From assembly GCF_009764685.1 (NCBI RefSeq), contig NZ_VHLM01000059.1:37088-101087 (forward strand): 64,000 nucleotides of DNA. The letters run 5' to 3'. This DNA is from Flavobacterium sp. I-STPP5a. Its GTDB lineage: Bacteria > Bacteroidota > Bacteroidia > Flavobacteriales > Flavobacteriaceae. Position 1 is the first letter of the stretch. Every line of letters begins with the position of its first letter. A program made the translations under genes and the position numbers. A model generated the notes under the pieces. It ran no database searches, was not told the DNA's origin, and saw only the letters and a list, made by a program, of their open reading frames with translations. This document shows, one piece after another, positions 19,854 to 29,869 of this stretch.

Positions 19854-20174
19854 ATGGAAAAATTATTTGCTTACGGTAGTTTACAAAACGAGGACATACA
19901 AAAAGACCTCTTTGGGCGCATTCTAGAGGGTACTCCAGAAACACTAATAGGATATGTGGTAAAACAAATTCAAATTGAAGAAGAATTTGGCATTGTCAAC
20001 TACCCCATTATTACACAAACTGAAAATCAAGAAAATACCATTAACGGAATGGTCTACGAAATTAGTACCAAAGAGCTACACCAATCTGATTTATATGAAG
20101 GGCTGCATTATAAAAGAGTTGAAGTACAGCTCCAATCAAAACAGAAAGCCTGGGCCTACAGCGCCGTAATTTAA
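19854..20174 (+). CDS. Gamma-glutamylcyclotransferase/AIG2-like small protein
   Basis: The protein has 106 residues. It opens with LFAYGSLQNEDIQKDLFGR, the YGSL substrate-loop motif of the gamma-glutamylcyclotransferase (AIG2/BtrG) fold. A later INGMVYEIS and LHQSDLYEG(L)HYKR match the family's Glu-containing second half. The family is diverse and the substrate cannot be read. It sits between trpB and trpA in the same orientation, so it is probably co-transcribed, but nothing links it to tryptophan synthesis. Confidence 0.8.
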   Translation: MEKLFAYGSLQNEDIQKDLFGRILEGTPETLIGYVVKQIQIEEEFGIVNYPIITQTENQENTINGMVYEISTKELHQSDLYEGLHYKRVEVQLQSKQKAWAYSAVI

Positions 20175-20226
20175 ATAAAAGTAAGCCCATAACTAAACCC
20201 TAATCAAAAAGGGAAATCAATATATC

Positions 20227-20988
20227 ATGAACAGAATTAATAAAAAATTACAAGAAAATAATAAAATACTTTCCATTTACTTTTCGGCTGGATATCCTAG
20301 CTTGCACGATACCGTACAAATAATACAAGACTTAGAAAAAAATGGAGTTGACATGATTGAAATTGGACTGCCTTTTAGTGATCCACTAGCAGATGGTCCT
20401 ACTATTCAAGAAAGTTCTACACAAGCCTTGCATAATGGCATGACCACGCAAGTGTTATTTGACCAACTGGAAAAAATAAGAGAAACCGTTTCTATACCAC
20501 TTATAATCATGGGCTACTTTAACCCTATGTTGCAATATGGAATTGAAAATTTTTGTAAAAAATGTGCTGCAATAGGAATTGACGGATTAATAATACCTGA
20601 TTTACCCGTGGATGTATATGCAGACTCCTACCAAGAAATATTTGAAAAATACGGTCTTAAAAATATTTTTTTAATAACACCACAAACCTCTGTAGATCGC
20701 ATTCATTTCATTGATAGTGTCTCTGATGCATTTATTTATATGGTAAGTTCAGCGAGTGTTACAGGATCTCAATCTGGTTTTGGAGCCACACAAGAAACAT
20801 ATTTCGAACGAATTGCCGACATGAATTTGAAAAACCCACAAGTTATAGGCTTTGGAATCAACAATTCCGAAACTTTTAATCAAGCTACACAATTTGCTAA
20901 AGGAGCCATTATTGGCAGCGCGTTTATTCAAGATTTAACTAAAAACGGAACCCAAAATATAGCAACCTTCGTGAAGAGTATTCGATAA
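20227..20988 (+). CDS. trpA: Tryptophan synthase alpha subunit
   Basis: The protein has 253 residues. The TIM barrel cleaves indole-glycerol phosphate. The catalytic Glu is in DMIEIGLPFSDPLADGPTIQ (about residue 42), the catalytic Asp in IDGLIIPDLPVD, and the phosphate-binding region is IGSAFIQ near the end. It is the last gene of the trp operon and is followed directly by a terminator. It is separated from trpB by a repeat and an AIG2-like gene. Confidence 0.96.
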   Translation: MNRINKKLQENNKILSIYFSAGYPSLHDTVQIIQDLEKNGVDMIEIGLPFSDPLADGPTIQESSTQALHNGMTTQVLFDQLEKIRETVSIPLIIMGYFNPMLQYGIENFCKKCAAIGIDGLIIPDLPVDVYADSYQEIFEKYGLKNIFLITPQTSVDRIHFIDSVSDAFIYMVSSASVTGSQSGFGATQETYFERIADMNLKNPQVIGFGINNSETFNQATQFAKGAIIGSAFIQDLTKNGTQNIATFVKSIR

Positions 20989-21010
20989 GCACTTTAAAAA
21001 AAATAAATAA

Positions 21011-21046
21011 TGGCGTTTCAGAGTAATTTGAAACGCCGTTTTTTTG
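21011..21046 (+). terminator. Rho-independent terminator of the trp operon
   Basis: ATGGCGTTTCA pairs with TGAAACGCCGT (one G-T pair) around a short loop, followed by TTTTTTT. Confidence 0.88.
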
Positions 21047-21307
21047 TAAACATATTTCGGGACGAGACAGAAAACAAAATCCTGAACTACGCCCAGAGCG
21101 AAGTATCATTATAAAAAAATAAATTTCTCGCAAATGCTGAGAAAATGTCTCAAGACTTTGGTCTAGTAATTTAAATCGGTAAAAATAGCATATGATATAA
21201 ATGTCTCAAGAATTAATCAAAAATCTGAAATCTAATTATCTTCAAGTTGAAAATTTTAGTTTCCAAATGAATAAGTAATTTATAGCATTATTTTACAAAT
21301 TAGTATG
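21047..21307. other. Non-coding interval between convergent genes
   Basis: About 260 AT-rich bases between the trp terminator and the truC stop. I see no clear gene, RNA or repeat. Confidence 0.4.
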
Positions 21308-22006
21308 TTATTCATACGTACTCAAATCTAGATTAAGAATAGTACCTACTCTGCTAAACTCTTCATTAATCTTTGCATTCAAGATTAATTGTTCATTTGT
21401 TATGGGATGATTAAAAATTAATTGATGCGCATGAAGCATCATTCCTTTCAGTTCAAAATGCTCCAACCATAATTTATTTTGTTTGTTACATCCATGTGGC
21501 CGACTTCCTAAAATGGGATGAAAAATATGTTTGAAATGTTTTCGTAATTGATGCATACGCCCAGTTTCAGGAATCGCTTCAACCAAACAATATCGTGACG
21601 TTGGCTGTTTGTTAAATTCCAACTCAATTTCGGTAGATTGCAATCGATGAAAATAGGTTATTGCATTTTGTACAACACCATCATCATTGGTTAAATCATA
21701 ATCAATCGTTAGTTCTACGGGTGACCAACCACGTAAAATTGATAAATATTTTTTTTCGACTTCGCGTGTGGCAAAACGATCATTCATAATTTTTAAAACG
21801 GCTGTATCCAAAGCAAATAACAAGACACCAGATGTTTTGCGGTCTAACCGATGAATAGGATAAACATGTTGCCCTCCTATTTGATTTCTCAATTCTTGAA
21901 TAGCAAAAACTTTTGCATCCCGAGCATAAAATGATTTGTGAACCAACAATCCACTTGGCTTATTAATTGCAATAATATATTTGTCTTGGTACAGAATTTC
22001 TAACAT
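21308..22006 (-). CDS. truC: RluA-family pseudouridine synthase, TruC-like
   Basis: The protein has 232 residues, short, with no S4 domain, as in TruC (which modifies tRNA position 65). The catalytic Asp is in the motif HRLDRKTSGVLLF (about residue 53). Other family motifs are NKPSGLLVHKS near the start and PETGRMHQLRKHFKHI (about 145). The short length and GRMHQLRKH variant favour TruC over RluA/RluC/RluD, which target rRNA. The RNA target is an inference from this similarity. Confidence 0.85.
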   Translation of the reverse strand: MLEILYQDKYIIAINKPSGLLVHKSFYARDAKVFAIQELRNQIGGQHVYPIHRLDRKTSGVLLFALDTAVLKIMNDRFATREVEKKYLSILRGWSPVELTIDYDLTNDDGVVQNAITYFHRLQSTEIELEFNKQPTSRYCLVEAIPETGRMHQLRKHFKHIFHPILGSRPHGCNKQNKLWLEHFELKGMMLHAHQLIFNHPITNEQLILNAKINEEFSRVGTILNLDLSTYE

Positions 22007-22169
22007 CTGGCAAAAGTAAAAGAGATCTTTATCGAAATCTCTCTTTTGACGTATTTATTTCTATATTTTTTTAAAGAAGCTATTTTTTTTTGTAGTTTAA
22101 ATCTACTACTTTTACATTGAAAAACCAAACAAACGTGTTTTAAAACAAACTAATAACAATAGAAAACAC

Positions 22170-22724
22170 ATGAATGCAGACCGATACATAAAACTAGGAC
22201 GACTAACTACTTTTATTTCATTTTTGCTCGGGACCTGTATTTTTAGTCTTTATTTTCTAACCTCATCAGATGAAGTGCTTATCGTTGGTTACAGTTTTAT
22301 CCCTTTTATAGTTCTAATTAACATTGGTATTCTTATTTTCATTCTAATTAAAGCTAGACAGGACAAAGACAGCAGAAAAAAACTACTCACATCCTGTAGC
22401 CTTATGTTGATAAATATTCCAATACTATTCCTTTATTGTTGGTTTACAATTATTTTGCTTAACACCATGAGAATCAATTTTACAAACACAACACAAACAA
22501 CTTTGACAAAGATAAACATTGTGGGTTGTGGCGGTGGAAAGATTGACAAACTAGAAGTTGGAGAAAGTAAAACTGTTTGGGTTGAGATTCCAAGAGACTG
22601 CTCCATTAGTATTGAATATTTATCAAACGGGCAACGAAAAAAAGAAAATGTTTCAGGTTATGCAACGAGCAGTATGGGACAAAAAATGAAACATGCTATT
22701 GGTAAAAATAAAGATCACTTTTAA
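22170..22724 (+). CDS. Membrane protein of unknown function
   Basis: The protein has 184 residues. Three hydrophobic segments (about 13-34, 40-60 and 75-97) are followed by a soluble C-terminal part of about 85 residues. That part contains NIVGCGGGKIDKLEVGESKTVWVEI, which reads like a small beta-sandwich, with the phrase DCSISIEYLSNG. I do not recognise the family. It stands alone between truC (divergent) and an acetyltransferase gene, and no function is suggested. Confidence 0.65.
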   Translation: MNADRYIKLGRLTTFISFLLGTCIFSLYFLTSSDEVLIVGYSFIPFIVLINIGILIFILIKARQDKDSRKKLLTSCSLMLINIPILFLYCWFTIILLNTMRINFTNTTQTTLTKINIVGCGGGKIDKLEVGESKTVWVEIPRDCSISIEYLSNGQRKKENVSGYATSSMGQKMKHAIGKNKDHF

Positions 22725-22862
22725 TACATTGCAAAACCAGAACATTTAACAGAATGCTAATTAATAAATTAGAGTACACCTTACAGTTCAAATAAAAATC
22801 AATGAAGTTTTAGAAAAGTAGAATCTCCCGAAGATAAAAACATCACCTAGAAAAATTCAGAA

Positions 22863-23507
22863 ATGAAAATACCTAATAAAGACACCCAATTTCCATTAGA
22901 AAATTATAATAAACTTTGTTTTTTAAAAAACACAATCACAAACCCCAACATAATTATTGGAGATTACACCTATTATGATGATTTTGAAAACATTGCTAAT
23001 TTTGAGAAAAACGTAAAATATCATTTTGATTTTATTGGAGACCAATTAATTATAGGCAAATTTTGTATGATTGCTTCTGATGTGAAATTCATAATGAATG
23101 GGGCAAATCACCTAACAAAATCAATAAGTTCTTATCCATTTGCAATATTTGGAGAGGACTGGAAAAATGCTATGGAAGGAAAACAGTATCCTAATAAAGG
23201 AAATACAGAGATAGGAAACGATGTCTGGATTGGGTATAACTCTACTATAATGCCCGGAATAAAAATAGGTGACGGGGCGATAATTGCATCGAATTCGACG
23301 GTAACTAGAAATGTAGAACCTTACTCCATTATTGGAGGGAATCCCGCTAATGAGATAAAAAAAAGATTTACAAAAGAACAAATTGAAAAATTGTTAGCAA
23401 TACAATGGTGGAATTGGGACATTGAAAAAATTACTAAAAACATTCAAAATCTTACTGATGATAAAATTGACTCGTTTATAAATTCGGCAAATAACCTTGA
23501 GCTGTAA
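22863..23507 (+). CDS. Vat/CatB-type xenobiotic acetyltransferase (hexapeptide repeat)
   Basis: The protein has 214 residues. A left-handed parallel beta-helix is built from hexapeptide repeats: IGDYTYYDDFENI, LIIGKFCMIASDVKFIMNGANH (with the catalytic His), IGNDVWIGYNSTIMPGIKIG, DGAIIASNSTVTRNVEPYSI and IGGNPANEIKKRF. The C-terminal helices include WWNWDIEKI. This is the VatD/CatB family, which acetylates streptogramin A or chloramphenicol with acetyl-CoA, as well as other small alcohols. It is a chromosomal gene without other resistance genes nearby, so an actual resistance phenotype is unproven. Confidence 0.88.
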   Translation: MKIPNKDTQFPLENYNKLCFLKNTITNPNIIIGDYTYYDDFENIANFEKNVKYHFDFIGDQLIIGKFCMIASDVKFIMNGANHLTKSISSYPFAIFGEDWKNAMEGKQYPNKGNTEIGNDVWIGYNSTIMPGIKIGDGAIIASNSTVTRNVEPYSIIGGNPANEIKKRFTKEQIEKLLAIQWWNWDIEKITKNIQNLTDDKIDSFINSANNLEL

Positions 23508-23542
23508 ACTCTAATATGTTCATGACAATGACTCAAAGGTCA

Positions 23543-23582
23543 AAATAAAAAAGACTATTTCATTGCTTTTTTTAATAGTCTT
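23543..23582 (-). terminator. Candidate terminator on the minus strand
   Basis: AAGACTATT and AATAGTCTT (23551-23559, 23574-23582) form a 9-bp stem. Reading on the minus strand it is followed by TTTTTTATTTTG. It lies about 170 bases after the comM stop. Confidence 0.55.
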
Positions 23583-23748
23583 AGTTCCGTTTTTCATAGC
23601 TATTGTTGATATAGTAACGTAATATAATTTTAGATTTAAAAAAAATATACGAATTTAATTTATCATAAATTAATGTCTTGAAAAAAGTAAGACTATTATT
23701 TATGTTTTTTTTAGAGTAGAATATAATTAAAAAAAAACATCAAAAAAA

Positions 23749-25284
23749 TTATCCCAACCAACCATCGCGGTCTAGACTTCGATATTGAATGGCTTCGGCA
23801 ATATGATTTGACTGTACTGCTGGGACTGCTTCAAGATCAGCTATAGTTCGCGCTACCTTTAAAATTCGGTCGTAAGCTCTTGCAGATAAATTCAATCGTT
23901 CCATAGCTGTTTTTAATAATTGTTTTGACACCTCATCAAGAGCACAATACTCCCTGATTTGTTTAGTATTCATTTGGGCATTGTAATGAATGTGGTCCAT
24001 GTGATCAAAACGTACAGATTGTATTTCTCGAGCTGCAGTCACGCGCTCTCTAATAGCAACACTACTCTCAGCTTTTTGATCATCTGAAAGTTTATCAAAA
24101 GGAACAGGAGTTACTTCAATATGAATGTCTATTCTGTCTAGCAATGGCCCAGAAATTTTACTTAAATACCGATGCATTTCATGTGGTGAGGACGTTTGTG
24201 GAGCATCTGGATCATTAAAAAAACCACTCGGACTAGGGTTCATACTGGCAACAAGCATGAACGATGAGGGGTACGTTACCGTAAACTTAGCTCTAGAAAT
24301 AGTAACTTCTCTATCTTCAAGTGGTTGACGCATTACTTCAAGAACATCTCTTTTAAATTCTGGTAGCTCATCTAGAAATAGAACTCCGTTGTGCGCCATA
24401 GAAATTTCTCCAGGCTGCGGATAACTTCCCCCACCTACTAACGCCACATTAGAAATAGTGTGATGCGGACTCCTAAATGGTCTTTGATTCATTAAACCCA
24501 CTTCTTTAAGTTTACCTGCAACACTATGAATTTTCGTAGTTTCAAGTGCTTCGCGCAACGTCATGGGCGGCAAAATACTTGGTAATCTTTTGGCAAGCAT
24601 TGTTTTTCCTGCGCCAGGTGGACCTATTAATATAATGTTGTGTCCACCTGCAGCAGCAATTTCCATACAACGTTTAATACTTTCTTGTCCTTTAACATCA
24701 CTAAAATCAAATTCAGGAAAGTCTAAGGTTTTATAAAATTCGGCTCGTGTATCAATCGTGGTAGGTTCTAGATTTCCTTTACCTTCAAGGAAATCAATCA
24801 CTTCTTGAACGTTTTCAACACCATAGACTTCAAGTCCAGCTACAATGGCTGCCTCTTTTACATTTTGTTTAGGTAGAAAAAAACCTTTGAAACCTTCTTC
24901 TTTAGCTTTAATTGCTATTGGCAAGGCTCCTCTTATGGGTTGCAAACTTCCATCAAGAGACAATTCACCCATTATAATATATTGTTCTAGAGCATCTGCT
25001 TTGATTTGGCCTGAAGCCACTAAAATACCAATAGCCAATGTCAAATCATAGGCTGAACCTTCCTTACGTAAATCTGCAGGCGCCATGTTAATGGTGATTT
25101 TTTTTCCGGGCATAGCATAGGTATTGTTTTTGAGCGCGGCAGCAATACGGTAACTACTCTCTTTTATAGCGTTATCTGGTAAACCTACAAGATGGTAGCC
25201 TATACCCTTATCCATATTAACCTCAACTGTAATTGTTGTAGCTTCAACGCCAAAAACAGCACTCCCAAAAACCTTTACTAACAT
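23749..25284 (-). CDS. comM: YifB/ComM family Mg-chelatase-like AAA+ ATPase
   Basis: The protein has 511 residues, full length. The N-terminal ChlI-like domain (VFGSAVFGVEATTITVEV, NMAPADLRKEGSAYDL) is followed by an AAA+ core with Walker A GPPGAGKTMLAKRLPSIL (about residue 220) and Walker B GVLFLDELPEF (about 305). Next come SMNPSPSGF and a C-terminal lid, LNLSARAYDRILKVARTIADL. ComM is a hexameric helicase that promotes branch migration during natural transformation. Many Bacteroidota have this gene without proof of competence. It is a lone gene with a candidate terminator downstream. Confidence 0.92.
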   Translation of the reverse strand: MLVKVFGSAVFGVEATTITVEVNMDKGIGYHLVGLPDNAIKESSYRIAAALKNNTYAMPGKKITINMAPADLRKEGSAYDLTLAIGILVASGQIKADALEQYIIMGELSLDGSLQPIRGALPIAIKAKEEGFKGFFLPKQNVKEAAIVAGLEVYGVENVQEVIDFLEGKGNLEPTTIDTRAEFYKTLDFPEFDFSDVKGQESIKRCMEIAAAGGHNIILIGPPGAGKTMLAKRLPSILPPMTLREALETTKIHSVAGKLKEVGLMNQRPFRSPHHTISNVALVGGGSYPQPGEISMAHNGVLFLDELPEFKRDVLEVMRQPLEDREVTISRAKFTVTYPSSFMLVASMNPSPSGFFNDPDAPQTSSPHEMHRYLSKISGPLLDRIDIHIEVTPVPFDKLSDDQKAESSVAIRERVTAAREIQSVRFDHMDHIHYNAQMNTKQIREYCALDEVSKQLLKTAMERLNLSARAYDRILKVARTIADLEAVPAVQSNHIAEAIQYRSLDRDGWLG

Positions 25285-25512
25285 ATATTATTATTTTAAA
25301 ATAAAATTAGTAAAAACTTTTCTTATATTTTAACATCTGCAAAAACAATATAAAAAAATAGCATATTTTATATAATTTCATAAAATAGAAACATATTCTA
25401 ATTTATAATACTTAGTAAATCAACATAATAAAAAACAAATGTTAAATTCATGTAAACAGCCTGCACTCTGTACACAATTTTTTACTTTTAAGAACTAATT
25501 AGAAACTAAACT

Positions 25513-28500
25513 ATGAAAAAAATTCTATTTCTACTTTTATTTAGCGTGGTGCTATCTAAAACGTATGCGCAGGAGTACTTTCCTAATAACGAAAGTATAC
25601 AAAATAAGAGTAACAATTTTACTGCATTTACCAATGCTAAAATTTATGTAACTCCAACTCAAATTATTGAAAAAGGTACATTACTTATCCAAAATGGAAA
25701 AGTAGTAAGTGCAGGAACCTCGGTTACCATTCCAAAAAACTGTACTACGATAGATCTTGAGGGAAAAACAATTTATCCTTCCTTTATAGACATCTACACT
25801 AATTTTGGTATAGAAAAACCAAAAAGTGTTGCTGGTCCACGTATGCCTACATACGACACTAAAAGAATAGGCTATTACTGGAATGAAAGCATCCTAGCCG
25901 AAGCAAATGCTTACGAAAACTTTAAATACGACCAAACCAAAGCAGAAGAATTGCTAAAAGCTGGTTTTGGAGTAGTAGGAACTCACGTACATAATGGTAT
26001 TGCAAGAGGTACAGGTACCCTAATAGCATTGAATAATTTTGAAAAGCAAAACCAATTGCTGGCAGACAAGTTAACCAATCACTTTGCTTTTACAAGGAGC
26101 GTTACCACAAATCAATCCTATCCTGGGTCTTTAATGGGAATGATGGCGTTATTAAGACAAATGTATCATGATTTAGACTGGTATAAAAAGGGGAACTCTG
26201 CTACTAAAGATCTTTCGCTTGAGGCACTTGCAAATAATGAAAAATTAGTTCAAATATTTGCTTCAGAGGACAAATTAAACAGTTTACGTGCCGCCAAAAT
26301 TGCTAAAGAATTTGGCTTAAACTATGTTTTAAAAGGAAACGGAAACGAATTTGAAAGAATTGAAGAAATAAAAAATACTAATTCTAAATTTATAATTCCC
26401 GTAAATTTCCCAGAAGCATATGATGTTTCAGATCCGAATCAAGCCAATCAAATGGAGTTAAAAGATTTACGTTTTTGGAATCAAGCTCCTACAAACTTAA
26501 AAGTTTTATCAGACAATGGAGTGGTATTTGCACTTACTACTGATAAATTAAAGAAAATTGAAGATTTTAGAACAAATCTTTTAAAAGCCATAAAATTTGG
26601 TTTTGACAGTACCAAAGCTCTAGAAGCACTGACTACAATTCCTGCAGCTATTTTAGGAAAAAGCAATGAAGTTGGATCGTTAAAAAACGGAAGTTTAGCT
26701 AATTTCGTAATTGCATCTGGAGCAATATTTGATGAAAAAACAATTTTATACGAAAACTGGGTTCAAGGTAACAAGTTCGTAATAAACGATTTAACTATCA
26801 AAGATATTAGAGGAAATTACGACCTTACCATCAATAATGAAAAATTCAAATGGAAAATTAATGGTGAAGTTAGCGCACCAAAATCAGAAATTACTACTGT
26901 AGATGCCAAAAAAGTAAACTCAAAACTTTCTATGAGCAACAATTGGTTATCTACCGTGATCAAACCTTTGGATTCAACCAAAACTAGTTTTACAAGATTG
27001 ATTGGGTTTATTGACGACACCCAAACCCTTTCTGGAAAAGCAGTTTTATTTGACGGAAAAGAAGTAAAATGGTCTGCAGTAAAAACAGCTCCATTTGTAA
27101 AAACCATCGATTCTACTAAAGTTGAAAAAAACAATTTTGTAATTCCTAGAACATTCCCAAATACAGCTTTTGGAAATCTTAGCAAACCTGCAGCGCAAAC
27201 TATCTTGTATAAAAATGCAACAGTTTGGACAAACGAAAAAGAAGGAATCCTAACCGAAACAGATGTTTTGGTGAAAAACGGAAAAATTGCAGCAGTAGGT
27301 AAAAACATTTCGGATGCCTCTGCTACAGTAATTGATGCCAAAGGAAAACACCTTACAAGCGGAATTATAGATGAGCACTCTCACATTGCTATTTCTAATG
27401 GTGTGAATGAAGGCGGACACAACTCTAGTGCCGAAGTAACCATTCAAGACGTAGTAAACTCTGAAGACGTAAATATTTACAGAGAACTCGCTGGTGGTGT
27501 AACAACATCACAATTGTTACACGGTTCAGCAAACCCTATTGGTGGTAGATCTGCCATTGTAAAATGGAAATGGGGAGCTGCAGCTGATGAAATGTTATAC
27601 AAAAACCAACCAGGATTTATAAAATTTGCACTAGGAGAAAACGTAAAACAATCAAACTGGGGAAATACAAATCCTACTCGTTTTCCACAAACAAGAATGG
27701 GTGTTGAACAAGTTTTTATTGATTATTTTCAAAGAGCCAAAGAATATGATTTGAGCTGGAAAGCATTTAACGCAAGTAATAAAAAAGGAAAAGCTCCTAG
27801 AGTAGATGTTGAACTTCAAACTCTTGCTGAAATTTTAAATAAAGAACGTTTTATTTCTTGTCACTCTTATGTACAATCAGAAATATTAATGTTAATGAAT
27901 GTTGCCGAAAAATTCAACTTTAGGGTAAATACATACACTCACATCTTAGAAGGCTACAAAGTTGCTGATAAAATGAAAGAGCACGGTGTGGGAGCTTCTA
28001 CTTTCTCTGATTGGTGGGCTTACAAATTTGAAGTAAATGATGCCATTCCTTTTAATGGTCCTATTATGCACAATGCCGGACTTGTAGTTGCCTACAACTC
28101 TGATGATGCTGAAATGTCAAGAAGATTAAATCAAGAAGCAGCTAAGGCAGTGAAATACGGAAATATATCTGAAGAGGATGCGTGGAAATTTGTAACATTG
28201 AATCCAGCAAAATTATTGCACATTGATGATAAAGTGGGTAGTATAAAAACAGGTAAAGATGCTGATATTGTATTATGGAGTGACAATCCATTATCTATTT
28301 ATGCAAAAGCAGAGCAAACTTTAATTGAAGGAGTTGTTTACTTTGATGCAAAAAAAGATCTTGAAAAAAGAGTAGAAATCACAAAAGAAAGAAGTGAACT
28401 GATTGGTCAATTGTTACAAGAAAAAAACAAAGGAATGATCACACAAGAGCCTAAAAAGAAAGAAAGAAAAGAATATGAGTGCGATACTCTTGAGGAGTAA
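25513..28500 (+). CDS. Secreted amidohydrolase family protein, tandem-domain
   Basis: The protein has 995 residues with a signal peptide (MKKILFLLLFSVVLSKTYAQ). It looks like two amidohydrolase-like halves. The first (about 35-420) has the barrel-edge sequence IYPSFIDIYTNFGIE where an active enzyme would have HxH, so it is probably inactive. The second (about 570-975) keeps the metal ligands: LTSGIIDEHSHIAI, SCHSYVQSE, NTYTHILEG and the Asp in AYNSDDAEM. These are the H, H, H, H and D positions of imidazolonepropionase-like hydrolases. It acts outside the cytoplasm. The substrate may be a cyclic amide or peptide-like compound but is unknown. The next gene encodes a second, apparently inactive homologue. 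Confidence 0.85.
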   Translation: MKKILFLLLFSVVLSKTYAQEYFPNNESIQNKSNNFTAFTNAKIYVTPTQIIEKGTLLIQNGKVVSAGTSVTIPKNCTTIDLEGKTIYPSFIDIYTNFGIEKPKSVAGPRMPTYDTKRIGYYWNESILAEANAYENFKYDQTKAEELLKAGFGVVGTHVHNGIARGTGTLIALNNFEKQNQLLADKLTNHFAFTRSVTTNQSYPGSLMGMMALLRQMYHDLDWYKKGNSATKDLSLEALANNEKLVQIFASEDKLNSLRAAKIAKEFGLNYVLKGNGNEFERIEEIKNTNSKFIIPVNFPEAYDVSDPNQANQMELKDLRFWNQAPTNLKVLSDNGVVFALTTDKLKKIEDFRTNLLKAIKFGFDSTKALEALTTIPAAILGKSNEVGSLKNGSLANFVIASGAIFDEKTILYENWVQGNKFVINDLTIKDIRGNYDLTINNEKFKWKINGEVSAPKSEITTVDAKKVNSKLSMSNNWLSTVIKPLDSTKTSFTRLIGFIDDTQTLSGKAVLFDGKEVKWSAVKTAPFVKTIDSTKVEKNNFVIPRTFPNTAFGNLSKPAAQTILYKNATVWTNEKEGILTETDVLVKNGKIAAVGKNISDASATVIDAKGKHLTSGIIDEHSHIAISNGVNEGGHNSSAEVTIQDVVNSEDVNIYRELAGGVTTSQLLHGSANPIGGRSAIVKWKWGAAADEMLYKNQPGFIKFALGENVKQSNWGNTNPTRFPQTRMGVEQVFIDYFQRAKEYDLSWKAFNASNKKGKAPRVDVELQTLAEILNKERFISCHSYVQSEILMLMNVAEKFNFRVNTYTHILEGYKVADKMKEHGVGASTFSDWWAYKFEVNDAIPFNGPIMHNAGLVVAYNSDDAEMSRRLNQEAAKAVKYGNISEEDAWKFVTLNPAKLLHIDDKVGSIKTGKDADIVLWSDNPLSIYAKAEQTLIEGVVYFDAKKDLEKRVEITKERSELIGQLLQEKNKGMITQEPKKKERKEYECDTLEE

Positions 28501-28555
28501 CACTTTCTCAATTTCATACTTTAAGCTTAGTCAAGTAACTTAAAAAAAATATAAA

Positions 28556-29863
28556 ATGAATTATACAAAAATATACCTCTTAGTTTTGGCACTCGGTTTG
28601 CCAATACTAGCTCAAGCGCAACAAACACCCGCAAATAAACAATCCAAATCTGTTTTGATCATGAATGCAACTGCGCATTTAGGAAATGGAAAAGTGATTG
28701 AAAACAGTGCTTTAGGTTTTGAAAACGGAAAAATCACTCTCATTGCAGATGCTACCGTGATACGTCTTGCAGCTGGTGCTTATGATGTTACCATAAATGC
28801 TGCTGGAAAACATGTTTATCCTGGATTTATTGCTCCAAATTCTACTTTAGGTTTGGTTGAAATTGACGCCGTTAAATCATCTGATGACGAAGATGAAATA
28901 GGTGCTATGAAACCGCACGTAAGAAGTATCATTGCCTATACAGCTGATTCAAAAGTTATTGAAACAGTAAGACCAAACGGAATTTTAATGGCACAAATTA
29001 CTCCAAGAGGCGGAGTAATATCAGGTACATCCTCAATTGTTCAGCTGGATGCTTGGCACTGGAAAGATGCATTGGTTAAAGAAAATGATGGAATACACGT
29101 TAACTTTCCATCCACTTTTAGAAGAAGCGGCTGGTGGGCAGAACCAGGAAATATTGAAGCTAACAAAGAATATGCAAAAGAAGTTCAAGAACTACGATCT
29201 TATCTTGCTAACGCCAAAGCCTATTTAGGCGAATCCTCAAAAGAAAGAAACATTGTTTTAGAATCTACAAAAGGTCTTTTTGATGGTACTCAAACTTTAT
29301 TTATCCATGCTAATGAAGAAAAACAAATTATAGACGCAGTACAGTTTGCTAAACAAAGCGGAATCAAAAAAATGGTTATTGTTGGTGGATATGAAGCTTA
29401 TAAAACTGCCGATTTATTACGAGAAAACAACATTGGTATTCTATTAAAAAGAGTTCATGAAATGCCAGAAAATGACGATCATGATATTGATTTACCATAT
29501 AAAAACGCAAAACTACTAACTGACAAAGGAGTTCTTGTAGGTCTTGAAAACAGTGGGTCACATGAAAGAATGAACACAAGAAACCTTCCGTTTTTAGCTG
29601 GAACTTGTGCTGCTTATGGCTTAGATAAAGAACAAGCTTTACAACTTATCACATCAAATACGGCTAAAATATTAGGTATTGATGCACAATGCGGTACTCT
29701 TGAAGAAGGAAAAGATGCAACCTTATTTTTATCTGATGGTGATGCTCTAGATATGAGAACAAACAAGCTTACAAATGCTTTCATACAAGGTAGAATGATT
29801 AGCTTAGAAACACATCAAACTAAATTAAACGATCGTTACAAAACAAAATACAATCAAAAATAA
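28556..29863 (+). CDS. Secreted amidohydrolase-like protein lacking the metal motif
   Basis: The protein has 435 residues with a signal peptide ending near ILAQAQQ. The fold matches the amidohydrolase superfamily (composite N-terminal beta domain, YPGFIAPNST at the first barrel strand, HVRSIIAYTADSK, LEEGKDATLFLSDGDAL at the C-terminal beta domain). The HxH metal pair is replaced by APNST and the later His ligands are absent. It therefore resembles the first, inactive half of the preceding gene. It starts 55 bases after that gene, so the two are probably one operon and may form a complex. A catalytic role is unlikely. Confidence 0.82.
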   Translation: MNYTKIYLLVLALGLPILAQAQQTPANKQSKSVLIMNATAHLGNGKVIENSALGFENGKITLIADATVIRLAAGAYDVTINAAGKHVYPGFIAPNSTLGLVEIDAVKSSDDEDEIGAMKPHVRSIIAYTADSKVIETVRPNGILMAQITPRGGVISGTSSIVQLDAWHWKDALVKENDGIHVNFPSTFRRSGWWAEPGNIEANKEYAKEVQELRSYLANAKAYLGESSKERNIVLESTKGLFDGTQTLFIHANEEKQIIDAVQFAKQSGIKKMVIVGGYEAYKTADLLRENNIGILLKRVHEMPENDDHDIDLPYKNAKLLTDKGVLVGLENSGSHERMNTRNLPFLAGTCAAYGLDKEQALQLITSNTAKILGIDAQCGTLEEGKDATLFLSDGDALDMRTNKLTNAFIQGRMISLETHQTKLNDRYKTKYNQK

Positions 29864-29869
29864 ATTATT

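Noticed and set aside
22010..22060. Terminator near AAAAGAGATC...ATCTCTCTTTT
   Set aside because: The stem is bulged and lies in the 5' region of truC, not after a gene. There is no convincing role.
22863..23507. Acquired antibiotic resistance gene
   Set aside because: The enzyme family includes Vat and CatB proteins, but chromosomal context without mobile signals and with distant similarity does not support a resistance claim.
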